Numbered from the stretch's first letter, positions 10,767-20,757 are shown. The stretch is DNA of 51,608 nt from Rhodospirillaceae bacterium (GCA_029265995.1 JAJUFM010000006.1:1-51608); one strand, 5' to 3'. The notes: generated by a model not told the origin, from the sequence alone. Numbers and translations: made by a program.

Positions 10767-11714
10767 CTATTCTTCCTGCCGCTCCCGCCGCGGGGGGCGT
10801 TCTGGGAGCATTCCCTGCGGTCGAACCAGAAGAATCACCTGCAGGAGAACGCCGATCAGAAGCACTCTGAGCGCGCCTGCTCGCGTAACCAGGTCTTCCG
10901 GCAGCCGCGTCACCATGATCTCCGTTACCGACCACACCGCCCAGATCGCGAAGGCCCCCAGCAGGGCGCCGCGATTATTGCCACTACCGCCGGCGATCAG
11001 CATGACCCAGACCAGGAAGGTGGCGAAGAGGGGGTTGAAGGCTTCCGGGCTGATGAAGCGGACGAAGTGCGCGTAGAGAGCACCGGCAAGGCCCATGACC
11101 ACAGCGCCCAGAACAAAGGCTTGCAGGCGAAAAACCAGACTGTTCTTTCCCATCGCCCGGGCTGCAGCTTCATTCTCGCGAATGGCGCGCAAGACACGCC
11201 CCCAAGGGGAACGCCAGGCGCGTTCGTTCGCCCAGTAGATCAGAACCACGCAAAAGACGACCAAGGCCAGGAAGAGGAGGGCGTCATACCCAGGGATCCA
11301 ACCCTGGAACGGTCGCGGGATGCCCGCCATTCCCCGTACGCCCCCTGTCAACCAGCCTTCGTTCTTGAGAACCAGCCGCACGATCTCCGCGATACCGATA
11401 GAGGCGATGGCGAGGTAATCAGAGCGCAGGCGCAAGGTGATCAAGCCGATCGCCAGGGCCAGTACGCCGGATAAAAACATGGCCGCCAGGAGACCCACCG
11501 GCACGGGGAGAGCGAAACCACCCAAGTGGCCGGAGCTTGCCGCGGTCGTGATGATGGCACTCGTATAGGCGCCCACCGTGAAGAAGGCCGCGACACCTAT
11601 GTTGAGCATTCCCGCATAGCCCCACTGGACGTTTAGGCCCAATGCGAGCAGTCCGTATATGCCGACGAGGGTCAGAAAGAAGATGCCGTAGGTCAGGAGC
11701 CCAGCGAGTTCCAT
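10767..11714 (-). CDS. livM: Branched-chain amino acid type ABC transporter permease (LivM-like)
   Basis: MELAGLLTYGIFFLTLVGIYGLLALGLNVQWGYAGMLNIGVAAFFTVGAYTSA; the longer upstream ORF (to 12407) is read-through over livH in another frame. Confidence 0.88.
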   Translation of the reverse strand: MELAGLLTYGIFFLTLVGIYGLLALGLNVQWGYAGMLNIGVAAFFTVGAYTSAIITTAASSGHLGGFALPVPVGLLAAMFLSGVLALAIGLITLRLRSDYLAIASIGIAEIVRLVLKNEGWLTGGVRGMAGIPRPFQGWIPGYDALLFLALVVFCVVLIYWANERAWRSPWGRVLRAIRENEAAARAMGKNSLVFRLQAFVLGAVVMGLAGALYAHFVRFISPEAFNPLFATFLVWVMLIAGGSGNNRGALLGAFAIWAVWSVTEIMVTRLPEDLVTRAGALRVLLIGVLLQVILLVRPQGMLPERPPRRERQEE

Positions 11715-12577
11715 CACACAACACTCCTGCCTGCAAAGAGGCCGGTCGGGCGGAAGATGAGCATGATGACCAGGATCGCGAAAGCGACAGCCGGTTTGTA
11801 AGCCGGCGAGATCACGTAGGCTGAAGCTTCCTGAGCGATACCGATTACAAGGCCGCCTACGATTGCGCCATAGGGCTTGCCGATGCCGCCGAGGATAACC
11901 GCTGCGAAAATCGGGAGAAGCAGTGTCCACCCCATTTCCGGATGCAAGCGAGTATCCAAACCGAGGAAGACTCCGGCCGCTCCGGCGAGACCTCCGCCGA
12001 GGATCCAGGTCCAGAGGATCACGCGTTCGGTGTCTATGCCGGACAAGCGGGCGAGGTTTGGGTTGTCGGCCATCGCGCGCATCGCCTTGCCCATCTTCGT
12101 CCTCTGCAGGAAAAGATGGACGGCGACCACAAGGGCCACACAGCAAAGCAGAATGGTTACCTGATCCGGGCGGATGCGGAGACCGGCAAAGCGATAAGGC
12201 ATCTGGATGCCGGTCTGGTAGGTGATCGTGTCTGGCCCCCAGATCATTTGAACGAGCGCCCGCAGGATTAGGGCTACGCCAAAAGAAGAGATCAGCAATA
12301 TGACCGTTTGACGGCCTCGGAACCATCGATAGAGGGAGCGGTCGATGACCACGGCCAATCCTGCCGCCGCGATCATGGCGATGGGGAGGGCGATCCACAG
12401 GGGCCAAGAAAGGGTCGTAAAGAACACGAGAGCGATATAGGCCCCCACGCTCATCAGGTCGCCATGAGAAAAGTTGGCAAAGCCCAGAATACCGAAGGTC
12501 AAGGACACACCGATTGCGCCCAGCGCGATCACGCTCCCAAGCACGACGCCGTAGATCAATAGCTGCAGCAGTTCCAT
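11714..12577 (-). CDS. livH: Branched-chain amino acid type ABC transporter permease (LivH-like)
   Basis: MELLQLLIYGVVLGSVIALGAIGVSLTFGILGFANFSHGDLMSVGAYIAL; stop overlaps livM start by 1 nt. Confidence 0.9.
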   Translation of the reverse strand: MELLQLLIYGVVLGSVIALGAIGVSLTFGILGFANFSHGDLMSVGAYIALVFFTTLSWPLWIALPIAMIAAAGLAVVIDRSLYRWFRGRQTVILLISSFGVALILRALVQMIWGPDTITYQTGIQMPYRFAGLRIRPDQVTILLCCVALVVAVHLFLQRTKMGKAMRAMADNPNLARLSGIDTERVILWTWILGGGLAGAAGVFLGLDTRLHPEMGWTLLLPIFAAVILGGIGKPYGAIVGGLVIGIAQEASAYVISPAYKPAVAFAILVIMLIFRPTGLFAGRSVV

Positions 12578-12590
12578 GCCTGTGCCTGCC

Positions 12591-13295
12591 TCATCCACCC
12601 AAAAACATTTCAGCGACTTCGCGGTCGGCCAGCAGTTCTTCGCCGCTACCTTCGTGGCGGTTCGAGCCTTGTGCCATGACGTAGCCGCGATTGGCGATGG
12701 CAAGCGCTTGCTTGGCGTTCTGCTCGACCATGAGGATCCCGATTCCGGTGGCGTTCACCTGCTTCACGATCTCAAAAATCTGATCGATGAAAATGGGGGA
12801 GAGCCCCGCCGTCGGCTCATCCAGAAGAAGCAGTTTGGGCTCCAGCATCAACGCTCGGCCCATTGCGACCATCTGACGTTGCCCTCCGGAAAGCGTCCCT
12901 GCCGCCTGCCGCCTTTTCTCGCGAAGGGGCGGGAAAAGTTCGAAAACGCGTTCCATTGCAGGCCGGATATCGTCGTCGCGCACAAAGGCGCCCATCTCGA
13001 GATTTTCCTGGACGCTCAAGGAAGGGAAGACATTGTCCGTTTGTGGCACAAAGCAGATGCCGCGACGTACCACGCGATCAGGCTTCCAGTTGGTAATATC
13101 CTGACCATCGAACTGTATGCGTCCAGAGCGCAGACGCAGCAGGCCGAAGACCGCCTTCATGGCAGTAGATTTGCCCGCGCCGTTAGGCCCGACAATGACG
13201 ACGATTTCCTTCGGATTAACCTGTAGGGAGACCGAGTGCAGGATATCGGCTTCACCGTAACCACCGGTGACATTTTCCATCGACAGAAGGCTCAC
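12591..13295 (-). CDS. livF: ABC transporter ATP-binding protein (LivF-like)
   Basis: Walker A GPNGAGKST, signature LSGGQRQMVAMGRALM, Walker B LLLLDEPTAGLSP. Confidence 0.9.
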   Translation of the reverse strand: MSLLSMENVTGGYGEADILHSVSLQVNPKEIVVIVGPNGAGKSTAMKAVFGLLRLRSGRIQFDGQDITNWKPDRVVRRGICFVPQTDNVFPSLSVQENLEMGAFVRDDDIRPAMERVFELFPPLREKRRQAAGTLSGGQRQMVAMGRALMLEPKLLLLDEPTAGLSPIFIDQIFEIVKQVNATGIGILMVEQNAKQALAIANRGYVMAQGSNRHEGSGEELLADREVAEMFLGG

Positions 13296-14074
13296 GCGGC
13301 GCCCTCCGTCTCGTGTGCGCCGCTATGTCCGAGGTAGGCCTCAAGGACCCGTTCATCACTTCGGATGGCCTCCATGGAGCCTTCCGTAAGCACCCGGCCC
13401 TCCGCCAAAACGATGATGGGGTCGCACAACTGGGCGATCAGATCCATGTCATGCTCGATAATGCAAAAAGTATAGCCGCGCTCTTGATGCAGCTGCTGAA
13501 TCATCCGTGCCAGCTTGCCCATTAGGGTGCGATTGACGCCGGCCGCCGGCTCGTCCAGCAAGACAAGCTTAGCGTCGGTCATCATCGTTCGCCCCAGCTC
13601 TAGAAGCTTCTTCTGTCCGCCGGAAAGGTTGCCGGCCAACTCGTCGGCGACGTGGGTCAATTCCAGGAACTCCAGAACCTCTTCTGCCTTGCGCAGGACT
13701 TCACGTTCTTGCCGCCGCACGCCGCCCCAACCTAGCCAGGCATTAAAGAGGGCTTCGCCCTTTTGTTCGGGCGGCACGAGCATGAGGTTTTCGAGAACGG
13801 TCATCTTCCCGAATTCATGCGGGATCTGGAAGGTGCGCACGATCCCCAGGTGGAACAGGCGTTCTGGACTGAAGCCGGTGACATCCTGCCCCATGAAGAG
13901 GATGCGGCCGCTCGTCGGCTTGATGAAGCCGGCGATCATGTTGAAGACGGTTGTCTTGCCGGCCCCGTTAGGTCCGATCAGGCCAGTGATCTTGCCTTCC
14001 TGCAAAGAAAAGGAACAATCCCTGACCGCCTGCAGGCCGCCGAATGATTTGGACAGGTGCTCGACCCGGATCAA
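13292..14074 (-). CDS. livG: ABC transporter ATP-binding protein (LivG-like)
   Basis: Walker A GPNGAGKTT, LSGGQKKLLELGRTMM, LVLLDEPAAGVN; overlaps livF by 4 bp. Confidence 0.9.
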   Translation of the reverse strand: MIRVEHLSKSFGGLQAVRDCSFSLQEGKITGLIGPNGAGKTTVFNMIAGFIKPTSGRILFMGQDVTGFSPERLFHLGIVRTFQIPHEFGKMTVLENLMLVPPEQKGEALFNAWLGWGGVRRQEREVLRKAEEVLEFLELTHVADELAGNLSGGQKKLLELGRTMMTDAKLVLLDEPAAGVNRTLMGKLARMIQQLHQERGYTFCIIEHDMDLIAQLCDPIIVLAEGRVLTEGSMEAIRSDERVLEAYLGHSGAHETEGAA

Positions 14075-14120
14075 GCAGCGCCTCCCCTCGTTTCGTTCGC
14101 TACTCTAGAGCAGATTCTTC

Positions 14121-14233
14121 AGAGCGGGTCATAAAATGTCCCGTTCGGGGCTCTGCTCGATACGTTCAAATTAACGCGGATTCACGCATTCAGTCTGAAC
14201 GCTACACGTTTCAGAACAATTGCGACCCGCTCT
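14121..14233. repeat. Candidate dispersed repeat / inverted-repeat-bounded intergenic element
   Basis: Perfect 10-bp inverted repeat AGAGCGGGTC (14121-14130) / GACCCGCTCT (14224-14233) enclosing ~93 bp noncoding DNA. Confidence 0.4.
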
Positions 14234-14397
14234 AGCGCGGCTTCCGGTAGGCAACTTAAAGCTGCTTTGCAAGCCCGCTCGTGCGGTAGCACAGGGACTT
14301 CTCCCGCTCAAGCAGAGACGGAGACCATCACACCCGAATACGTCTGCAGGGCCTTGGATTGTCCGTTGAGGCGACGCAACCCCGGGGGAGGCAGTTG

Positions 14398-14922
14398 TTA
14401 ATTTCTGCCGCGCCGAGCCAGCTCGGCGTCTAGCTGCTGCAAAAGCTGTGCGTCGATGCGGTCGCTACTGGGCAAACCCTGGTCACGCTTGAAGGCTTCG
14501 ACGGCACTGCGGGTTCGCGGGCCAATAATGCCATCGATGGCGCCAGGATTATAGCCAAGTAGGCTAAGTAACTCCTGAGCCTTTCGCACGTCAGGGTTGG
14601 CGCTCACGTTGCGACTGCTGCCGGCGCGAAGATCCGGATTGATGAAGTGCAGATGCAGCTGAAGTTCCTTGTCGATAGTAGACGAGGCAGGTAAGCCCGC
14701 TGCGCGGCGGTAGGCACGGGCGGCAGAGCGGGTGCCAGAACCGACGATGCCGTCAACAGCCCCATGGTACCAACCAAGGTTCTTCAAGCGCTCCTGAACA
14801 TCGACGATATCCGCGCTCTGTGTCAGCTCTATCTCCTGTGCTGCCGCAGGACCCGATAACAGCGGGGATGCGAGGAGGATCCCGGCCAGAGCAAAGAACG
14901 CCAGCCCGACAACGCGCAGCAT
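14398..14922 (-). CDS. Secreted protein with two peptidoglycan-binding (PG_binding_1) domains
   Basis: Signal peptide MLRVVGLAFFALAGILLASPLL; repeats VQERLKNLGWYHGAVDGIVGSGTRSAARAYRRAAGL and AQELLSLLGYNPGAIDGIIGPRTRSAVEAFKRDQGLP. Confidence 0.85.
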   Translation of the reverse strand: MLRVVGLAFFALAGILLASPLLSGPAAAQEIELTQSADIVDVQERLKNLGWYHGAVDGIVGSGTRSAARAYRRAAGLPASSTIDKELQLHLHFINPDLRAGSSRNVSANPDVRKAQELLSLLGYNPGAIDGIIGPRTRSAVEAFKRDQGLPSSDRIDAQLLQQLDAELARRGRN

Positions 14923-15051
14923 GTTGGTCTCCTTCACGTGTTCAGCTTCAATGAAGTCTTCTATGCCTGCGTGGCAGGAGAAAGGCACCCGATCTCCCAG
15001 CGCAGCCAGCGCAACCAAGGGAATGCGTCAGTGCCTCGGTGATCTCACTAC

Positions 15052-16302
15052 TTATTCAGCGGCGTCGGCCTGTTCAGTCCGAAGGTGAGCGCGCTCCCGC
15101 TCCCACTCGAACATGTAGTCGCGGGTGAGGGGCAGGGCATCCAATCGCTTGGTCAGTTGAATCTGGAAGACCATCAGGCCTTGGTGGCGGAAGCCCATTT
15201 CACAGCCAGCGAGGTACATTTCCCACATACGGCAGAAACGCTCATCGTAGAGCTCCGCCACCTTGTCGCGTTGCGCCTGGAACCGCTCGTACCAATGGCG
15301 AAGCGTTTCGGCGTAGTGCAGGCGCAGGATCTCGATGTCGGTCGTGAAGAGGCCGCTTTTCTCGACCGCTGTCGTCACTTCAGACAGGGATGGGACGTCG
15401 GCTCCCGGGAAGATGTACTTGCGGATAAAGGGATTGATCGGGGAAGGCTGGTCAAATCGGCCAATGGAGTGGATTACACAGACACCGTCATCAGCCAGCA
15501 GATCGCGCAGCTTGCCGAAGAACTCATCATAGTTGGCCTTTCCGACATGCTCGAACATCCCCACGGAAACGATGCGGTCAAAGGGGCCGGTTTCGTTGCG
15601 ATAATCCTCCAGCTTGAAGCGGCAGCGGTCCTGCAACTGCATGTCGGCCGCTCGCTGCTGGCTCAACTTGTGCTGCTCGACCGACAGGGTGACCCCCGTG
15701 ACGTCACAGCCTGTTTCCTTGGCGAGATAGAGCCCGAGACCGCCCCAGCCGGAACCGATGTCAAGGGTCTTCAAGCCCGGCCGATCCAGGAGAAGCTTAG
15801 AAGCGAGATGCTGCTTCTTATCGTATTGCGCCTGCTCGAGCGACACCTGCGGATGCTTGAAGTAGGCGCAGGAATATTGACGGTCAGGATCGAGGAAGCG
15901 GTCATAGAGTGCGCCGGAAAGGTCGTAATGGTGAGCAACGTTCTGGCGCGCCTTGCCGATGGGATTGAACTGCTTCAAACGGCGACCCTGGCGCAGGAGA
16001 TGATTGACCCCCTGATAGAGAGGCTGCGCTTCCAGAGAAGACCAGTTTCTTGCGATGAGTTCGAGAAACGTCCGGAGGTCGGTCCCCTCTTCGAGAGTCA
16101 GTTGCCCCTCCATATAAGCCTCAGGCACCCGAAGTGCCGGATTGAACGCAAGCCTTCGTTCCAGATGCTTGTCGTGCAGCCTGATGGTTGCGGAGGGCTC
16201 TCCGCCATCGCCGAATCGGGTCCGCGTTCCATCTGCATGGATCAGCGTCAGGCTGCCCTTCTTGATCATGCGAGAAATAAGACCTGAGAGAAGCATGGCC
16301 AC
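15052..16302 (-). CDS. cfa: Cyclopropane-fatty-acyl-phospholipid synthase family protein
   Basis: NVAHHYDLSGALYDRFLDPDRQYSCAYF, LDIGSGWGGLGLYLA, GMFEHVGKANYDEFF, HSIGR. Confidence 0.92.
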   Translation of the reverse strand: MAMLLSGLISRMIKKGSLTLIHADGTRTRFGDGGEPSATIRLHDKHLERRLAFNPALRVPEAYMEGQLTLEEGTDLRTFLELIARNWSSLEAQPLYQGVNHLLRQGRRLKQFNPIGKARQNVAHHYDLSGALYDRFLDPDRQYSCAYFKHPQVSLEQAQYDKKQHLASKLLLDRPGLKTLDIGSGWGGLGLYLAKETGCDVTGVTLSVEQHKLSQQRAADMQLQDRCRFKLEDYRNETGPFDRIVSVGMFEHVGKANYDEFFGKLRDLLADDGVCVIHSIGRFDQPSPINPFIRKYIFPGADVPSLSEVTTAVEKSGLFTTDIEILRLHYAETLRHWYERFQAQRDKVAELYDERFCRMWEMYLAGCEMGFRHQGLMVFQIQLTKRLDALPLTRDYMFEWERERAHLRTEQADAAE

Positions 16303-16454
16303 GCTCCGGATCTGGCTGCTGAGAAAAAGCGGAAATCTGGAAACAACTTCCCTGCAGTAGTAACGACTTAGCAGAGCAAGCTGCCATGTTTCCCGATCAT
16401 GCAGGGCAGATCAAGCCCCAGCGGGGGTCGGTTGTGGAACCTTCTTTAGCAACC

Positions 16455-16491
16455 AAAAAGGGCGGCGTCCGTCCTGGACACCGCCCTTTTT
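16455..16491 (-). terminator. Rho-independent terminator downstream of rplI
   Basis: AAAAAGGGCGGCGTCC-GTCC-TGGACACCGCCCTTTTT-type stem-loop with a T tract on the minus strand. Confidence 0.85.
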
Positions 16492-16530
16492 CTAAACTGC
16501 AGAAGCAAACAGGCTGAGCGCTAGCTCAGC

Positions 16531-17139
16531 TTAATCCTCTGCCGCGTCTGTGTCACCTTCAGCTTCCAGTGCATTCTCTTCGGCTTCAGCAGCGGCGGCC
16601 GCAGCTTCAGCTTCGGCTTCAGCAGCCTCTTCAGCACGTGCAAGCTCGTCGGCACTAACAAAACGGCCGCTCTCTGCCTGCATCTCCGCCTCGGCCTCAG
16701 AGCGCGCGACGTTGACCGTCACATGCACCGACACCTCTGGGTGGAGGCGCAAGCGAATCTCGTGCAGACCCAGCATCTTGATCGGCCGGTCGAGCACTAC
16801 CTGCGTCCTATTGACGGTGGTACCACTCTCCGTAACGGCCTCGCTGATGTCGCGCGAGCTTACGGACCCGTAGAGCTGCCCCGAGTCGCCCGCCTGGCGA
16901 ATGATCACGATGGTGGCGCCTTCAAGCTTCTTGGCGACCGCTTCCGCTTCATTTCGGCGCGTCAGGTTCTCGGCTTCGAGCTGCGCCCGCTGCTGCTCAA
17001 AAATGGCGAGGTTCTGCTTGTTCGAACGCAGGGCCTTGCCTTGCGGCAGCAGATAGTTGCGGGCAAAGCCCGGCTTGACCTGGACGACGTCGCCCATCTG
17101 GCCCAGGTTCTCGATCCGCTCGAGCAGGATCACTTCCAT
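16531..17139 (-). CDS. rplI: 50S ribosomal protein L9, with a long Ala/Glu-rich C-terminal tail
   Basis: [36 protein letters not shown]. Confidence 0.97.
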   Translation of the reverse strand: MEVILLERIENLGQMGDVVQVKPGFARNYLLPQGKALRSNKQNLAIFEQQRAQLEAENLTRRNEAEAVAKKLEGATIVIIRQAGDSGQLYGSVSSRDISEAVTESGTTVNRTQVVLDRPIKMLGLHEIRLRLHPEVSVHVTVNVARSEAEAEMQAESGRFVSADELARAEEAAEAEAEAAAAAAEAEENALEAEGDTDAAED

Positions 17140-17155
17140 GTTTCGATCCTCCTCG

Positions 17156-17413
17156 TTACTTGATCACGTAGGGCAGCAGCCCGAGGTAGCGGGCACGCTT
17201 GATGGCGCGCGCGAGTTCGCGCTGCTTTTTTGCCGACACGGCCGTGATGCGGCTCGGAACGATCTTGCCGCGCTCGGAAATGAAGCGGCTGAGCAGCTTT
17301 ACGTCCTTATAGTCGATCTTCGGCGCGTTCGGGCCAGAGAAGGGGCAAGACTTGCGGCGGCGGAAGAAAGGACGGCGCGGTGTGCCGCCCCGGCTGACGA
17401 TTTCAATGCTCAT
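17156..17413 (-). CDS. rpsR: 30S ribosomal protein S18
   Basis: [69 protein letters not shown]. Confidence 0.98.
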   Translation of the reverse strand: MSIEIVSRGGTPRRPFFRRRKSCPFSGPNAPKIDYKDVKLLSRFISERGKIVPSRITAVSAKKQRELARAIKRARYLGLLPYVIK

Positions 17414-17416
17414 GGA

Positions 17417-17815
17417 TTAGCCCTCCCTGCGCGGACCGCGGTCACGGCGGGGACCGTCGCCCCGGCCACCACGGCCACGGTCATCGCGTCCGTGCTTGTT
17501 CTGCATCATCGCCGAAGGTTCGGGATCGAGCTCAGGCACGCGGATGGTGAGGTAGCGTAAGATGTCTTCGTTATAGCGCATGACCCGCTCCAGCTCGGCA
17601 ACGGCTGCGGCCGGCGCTTCCAGGCTGAACAGGACATAGTGTCCCTTGCGGTTTTTCTTCATGCGATAGGCGAGGTTCTTCAAACCCCAGTACTCGCGCT
17701 TGGCGACCGCGCCACCCTGGTCTTGAACGACCTGAGCGAGTTCGTCGCCGAGCTGCTCGACCTGGCTCGCCGAAATGTCCTGGCGTGCGATAAACACGCT
17801 TTCATAAAAGGCCAT
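17417..17815 (-). CDS. rpsF: 30S ribosomal protein S6
   Basis: [50 protein letters not shown]; start placed at MAFYESV. Confidence 0.96.
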   Translation of the reverse strand: MAFYESVFIARQDISASQVEQLGDELAQVVQDQGGAVAKREYWGLKNLAYRMKKNRKGHYVLFSLEAPAAAVAELERVMRYNEDILRYLTIRVPELDPEPSAMMQNKHGRDDRGRGGRGDGPRRDRGPRREG

Positions 17816-18111
17816 CGATGTCTCCTTATGGCTCATGACGGGCTGGAGCTTCGGACGTATCCGCTAGCCGATCAGCCCTAGCCGACTCCTTCCTGGTTCA
17901 GGCTATCGCCGCGACGCAGTTCGGGAGACGGCAAGGAGTTCGCCTCACCACCAAAATCTTCAGGCGGGAGATCGAAGCCGGGACTATAGCGGCACTCGTC
18001 GTTATTGCAAGAACGGCCAAAAGGTCCGCGAAAGGTTTCCGGAATGCCATGTCCGCAGCGTCCCTGCGTCCAGCATGATGCCGCTCTCATTCTCAGGAGA
18101 TAGTGGCGCGA

Positions 18112-19458
18112 ATGTCCGAGCGGGTAGGGTCTTTTATCTTCATCGTGATGCTTTGCCTTCTGGCCTTTGTTGGGGGCGTATTGTTGGCGGTTACGGAAAC
18201 GCCGCCTCACCAATTCTTTCGGGATGCATGGCGTGCCGGGACTGCCTTGATTGAGAAGCAGCGCACCGTCTCTGATCTGACGCGCACTGATCTATGGCGG
18301 GTCGCGCGCTCAGACGATCAGGGAACGACTGTTCTTGAGGAAGGCGCCGTCGAGCCAGGCTATACCCTTTATACTTCCGGAGAGGGCTCCTCTGCTCGTT
18401 TGATCGCCCTGGACGGGGAACTGCTCCATGAATGGAGCATGCCCTACAGCAGCGTCTGGGAGGAGGGGAAGAGTGCCGTCCGGCGCCCACAAAACGATGA
18501 GCTAATCTTCTTTCGCAAGGCCTGGGTCTATCCGAATGGGGAGCTCCTCGCGATTTACGAAGCGGCAGGAGATACACCCTATGGATATGGAATGGTGAGG
18601 ATGGACGCCGACTCGCGCCCCATCTGGAGCTACCTCGAAAACACCCACCATGACTTCGACGTGGCGCCCGATGGTACGATCGTCGCTTTGACGCACTCCT
18701 TCGTAGCTAATGGGCCGGAAGCTCTCGACCACCTGGATCGACCTTATCTGGACGACTTTGTTGTTCTTCTCTCGTCAGAGGGTGAGGAGCTGGCCAAGGT
18801 TTCGCTGGTTGAGGCGATAGAGCGATCCCGCTTCAAGGCCTTCATTTATGCCATCCCTCACTTTTCTCGCTCAGATCCGCTGCACACCAATGCGGTTCGC
18901 TATGTCTCGGCAGAGCAAGCGGCGCTTCTTCCTTTTGCCGAGGAGGGCCAGATCCTGGTGAGCTTCCGCGATATTGGCGTGATCGCCCTGCTTGACGTGG
19001 AAGAGGAGGAGATCGTCTGGGCTGTGCGCGGCCCCTGGATGGGGCAGCACCATCCAAGCCTGGTCGAGAACAGCAACCTCCTGCTCTTCGATAACCTCGG
19101 GGCCTTTCGAGAAGGGAACGGCTCGCGTGTCCTGGAGGTGGATCCGGTCACCATGGAGATCGTCTGGGAGTACGTGGGTAGTGAAAACAAGCCTTTCGAC
19201 AGTCCCCTACGAGCTGAGGCCTTTCGTCTGCCGAACGGCAACACCCTGATCACGGAATCTGACGGCGGACGGCTCTTTGAAGTGACCTTGGATGGGGAGA
19301 TCGTGTGGGAGTTCTACCATCCGGTCCGCATGGAACGGGATGAAGAGACTTTTGTCCCCATCCTTGCCTGGGGCCAGCGGATTGACCCCGATTTCTTGGA
19401 GGATGGCTTTCGAACTCGCTTTGAAGGACAGCGGCAAGCCGATGCCGCACTTTATTAG
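18112..19458 (+). CDS. Arylsulfotransferase (ASST)-like family protein with N-terminal transmembrane anchor
   Basis: N-terminal TM VGSFIFIVMLCLLAFVGGVLLAV; beta-propeller-like GYTLYTSGEGSSARLIALDGELLHEWSMPYSSVW, LENTHHDFDVAPDGTIVAL, GQHHPSLVENSNLLLFDN, WEYVG. Confidence 0.75.
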   Translation: MSERVGSFIFIVMLCLLAFVGGVLLAVTETPPHQFFRDAWRAGTALIEKQRTVSDLTRTDLWRVARSDDQGTTVLEEGAVEPGYTLYTSGEGSSARLIALDGELLHEWSMPYSSVWEEGKSAVRRPQNDELIFFRKAWVYPNGELLAIYEAAGDTPYGYGMVRMDADSRPIWSYLENTHHDFDVAPDGTIVALTHSFVANGPEALDHLDRPYLDDFVVLLSSEGEELAKVSLVEAIERSRFKAFIYAIPHFSRSDPLHTNAVRYVSAEQAALLPFAEEGQILVSFRDIGVIALLDVEEEEIVWAVRGPWMGQHHPSLVENSNLLLFDNLGAFREGNGSRVLEVDPVTMEIVWEYVGSENKPFDSPLRAEAFRLPNGNTLITESDGGRLFEVTLDGEIVWEFYHPVRMERDEETFVPILAWGQRIDPDFLEDGFRTRFEGQRQADAALY

Positions 19459-19475
19459 CGAGATACGGCCGGAAC

Positions 19476-19517
19476 GGGGCATCTAGGAAGTGTGGCTGAT
19501 ACGCGCCTAGATGCCCC
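19476..19517. terminator. Candidate bidirectional hairpin between convergent genes
   Basis: Perfect 12-bp inverted repeat GGGGCATCTAGG (19476-19487) / CCTAGATGCCCC (19506-19517). Confidence 0.6.
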
Positions 19518-19578
19518 TTCGCCCCCTCTGCGATCCCGAGTGCCTCGGCTCCGATCCCGCAACCTGGCGACCGTTACC

Positions 19579-20757
19579 TCATTTCGCGTTTCGCTCCAAA
19601 ATTCGAAGCCGGCTTTCGACCATCGAGCGCTGTAGATAGCAGCCCTGGAGGTGGCGAGCGCCGGTAGCTGTGAATGCGGTGCGTCCGTGGAGGACACGGC
19701 GGTTATCAAAGGCGAGAAGGTCGCCGGCTTGCAAGCGCAGTTGAATGTGGTTGCGCTCGTCGCGCAGCTCCTTCCATAGGCGCTGATAGGCCCGGTAGAA
19801 GGTTTCGACCTCTTCGGGTGGCAGAAGCAAGCTGTCTCTTATCCAGTTGTTGAAGCGGATGCCAATGAAGTCGCCTTGAGGGGAAAGCTCAATCAACGGC
19901 GTCTTGAAGCGGATGTCGACTTCCGCGTCCTGGAACCTGAAATCGATGGGAAGGGTCGTCAGTACCTGAAAGTCCTGGGGTGCTTCCTTTCGAAGCCGTT
20001 CCGCAATCCACAGACCGTCGGCGAGGGTTGAGTCGCCCCCCTCGGCCTCATTGGCAATGCAGAAGAGCAGCTGAATATCTGGCGGACTGGGATGGTTCGG
20101 CAGATCGACGTGCAGCTCGAGGCCTAGGGATGTGTAGGCTGCATTATTAGGATTCGGCTTCGACTGGACATCGAAGATACGGCCGAAGTTTGTCTCGTAA
20201 ATCGGCGCAATGCTTTCCGCAAAGCGCGCCAATTCCCCGGGGCGGGCCGGCGCGCCGCTTATGAGCGCGACGCCATGCTGTAGTAACGCTTGGATCCAGT
20301 TGCGCAGCGCGTCGCCTCGCTCCTGCACTTCATCGAAATTAAAACGCGGCAAACGCCCAGCCATCGAAGCGTCCCAACCTTCGTGCGGGCCGTTCTGAGC
20401 GTGCGCAGGTTCATAGGCCCGGCGTCGCAGCCAAGCTGGGTCGTAGCGGGTTACATGCTCTTCCTGCCCATCCTTTTGCCACCGCAGTTGCAGTGCGCCT
20501 TCTGGCTCCAGCAGCACCCGTGGAGCGGCAAGCGGCAGCGACAGGTCGTAAAGCTCGAAGAGGCGTTCGCGTGTGGTAGGATGGCGGCAGGCTGCACAGG
20601 CGCAGTGGTCGCGAAGCCAGATCCAGGAAAAGCGGGCCTCATGCCCATCGTCCCACTTGACCCATAGCGTCTCGGTATATGGCCGAATCTCCACAATCCG
20701 TTCCCGGCCCGCATAGGGAGCAAGATCACCCATGTCGACCAGAGCTATCGCGCTCAT
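19579..20757 (-). CDS. TauD/TfdA dioxygenase with DUF971/GBBH-like N-terminal domain (gamma-butyrobetaine hydroxylase-like)
   Basis: N-terminal WVKWDDGHEARFSWIWLRDHCACAACRHPTTRERLF; ELHVDLPNHPSPPDIQLLFCIANEAEGGDSTLADG; DNRRVLHGRTAF. Confidence 0.88.
   Translation of the reverse strand: MSAIALVDMGDLAPYAGRERIVEIRPYTETLWVKWDDGHEARFSWIWLRDHCACAACRHPTTRERLFELYDLSLPLAAPRVLLEPEGALQLRWQKDGQEEHVTRYDPAWLRRRAYEPAHAQNGPHEGWDASMAGRLPRFNFDEVQERGDALRNWIQALLQHGVALISGAPARPGELARFAESIAPIYETNFGRIFDVQSKPNPNNAAYTSLGLELHVDLPNHPSPPDIQLLFCIANEAEGGDSTLADGLWIAERLRKEAPQDFQVLTTLPIDFRFQDAEVDIRFKTPLIELSPQGDFIGIRFNNWIRDSLLLPPEEVETFYRAYQRLWKELRDERNHIQLRLQAGDLLAFDNRRVLHGRTAFTATGARHLQGCYLQRSMVESRLRILERNAK

Noticed and set aside
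11715-12407. N-terminal extension of the livM ORF
   Set aside because: Arg/Pro/His-rich read-through in an alternative frame of livH; LivM starts at MELAGLLTYG (11714)
15085-16287. 400-aa plus-strand ORF
   Set aside because: Fully antisense to the cyclopropane-fatty-acid synthase gene; shadow ORF
17878-18213. 111-aa minus-strand ORF upstream of rpsF
   Set aside because: Overlaps the start of the ASST-like gene; composition atypical, likely the rpsF promoter/leader region
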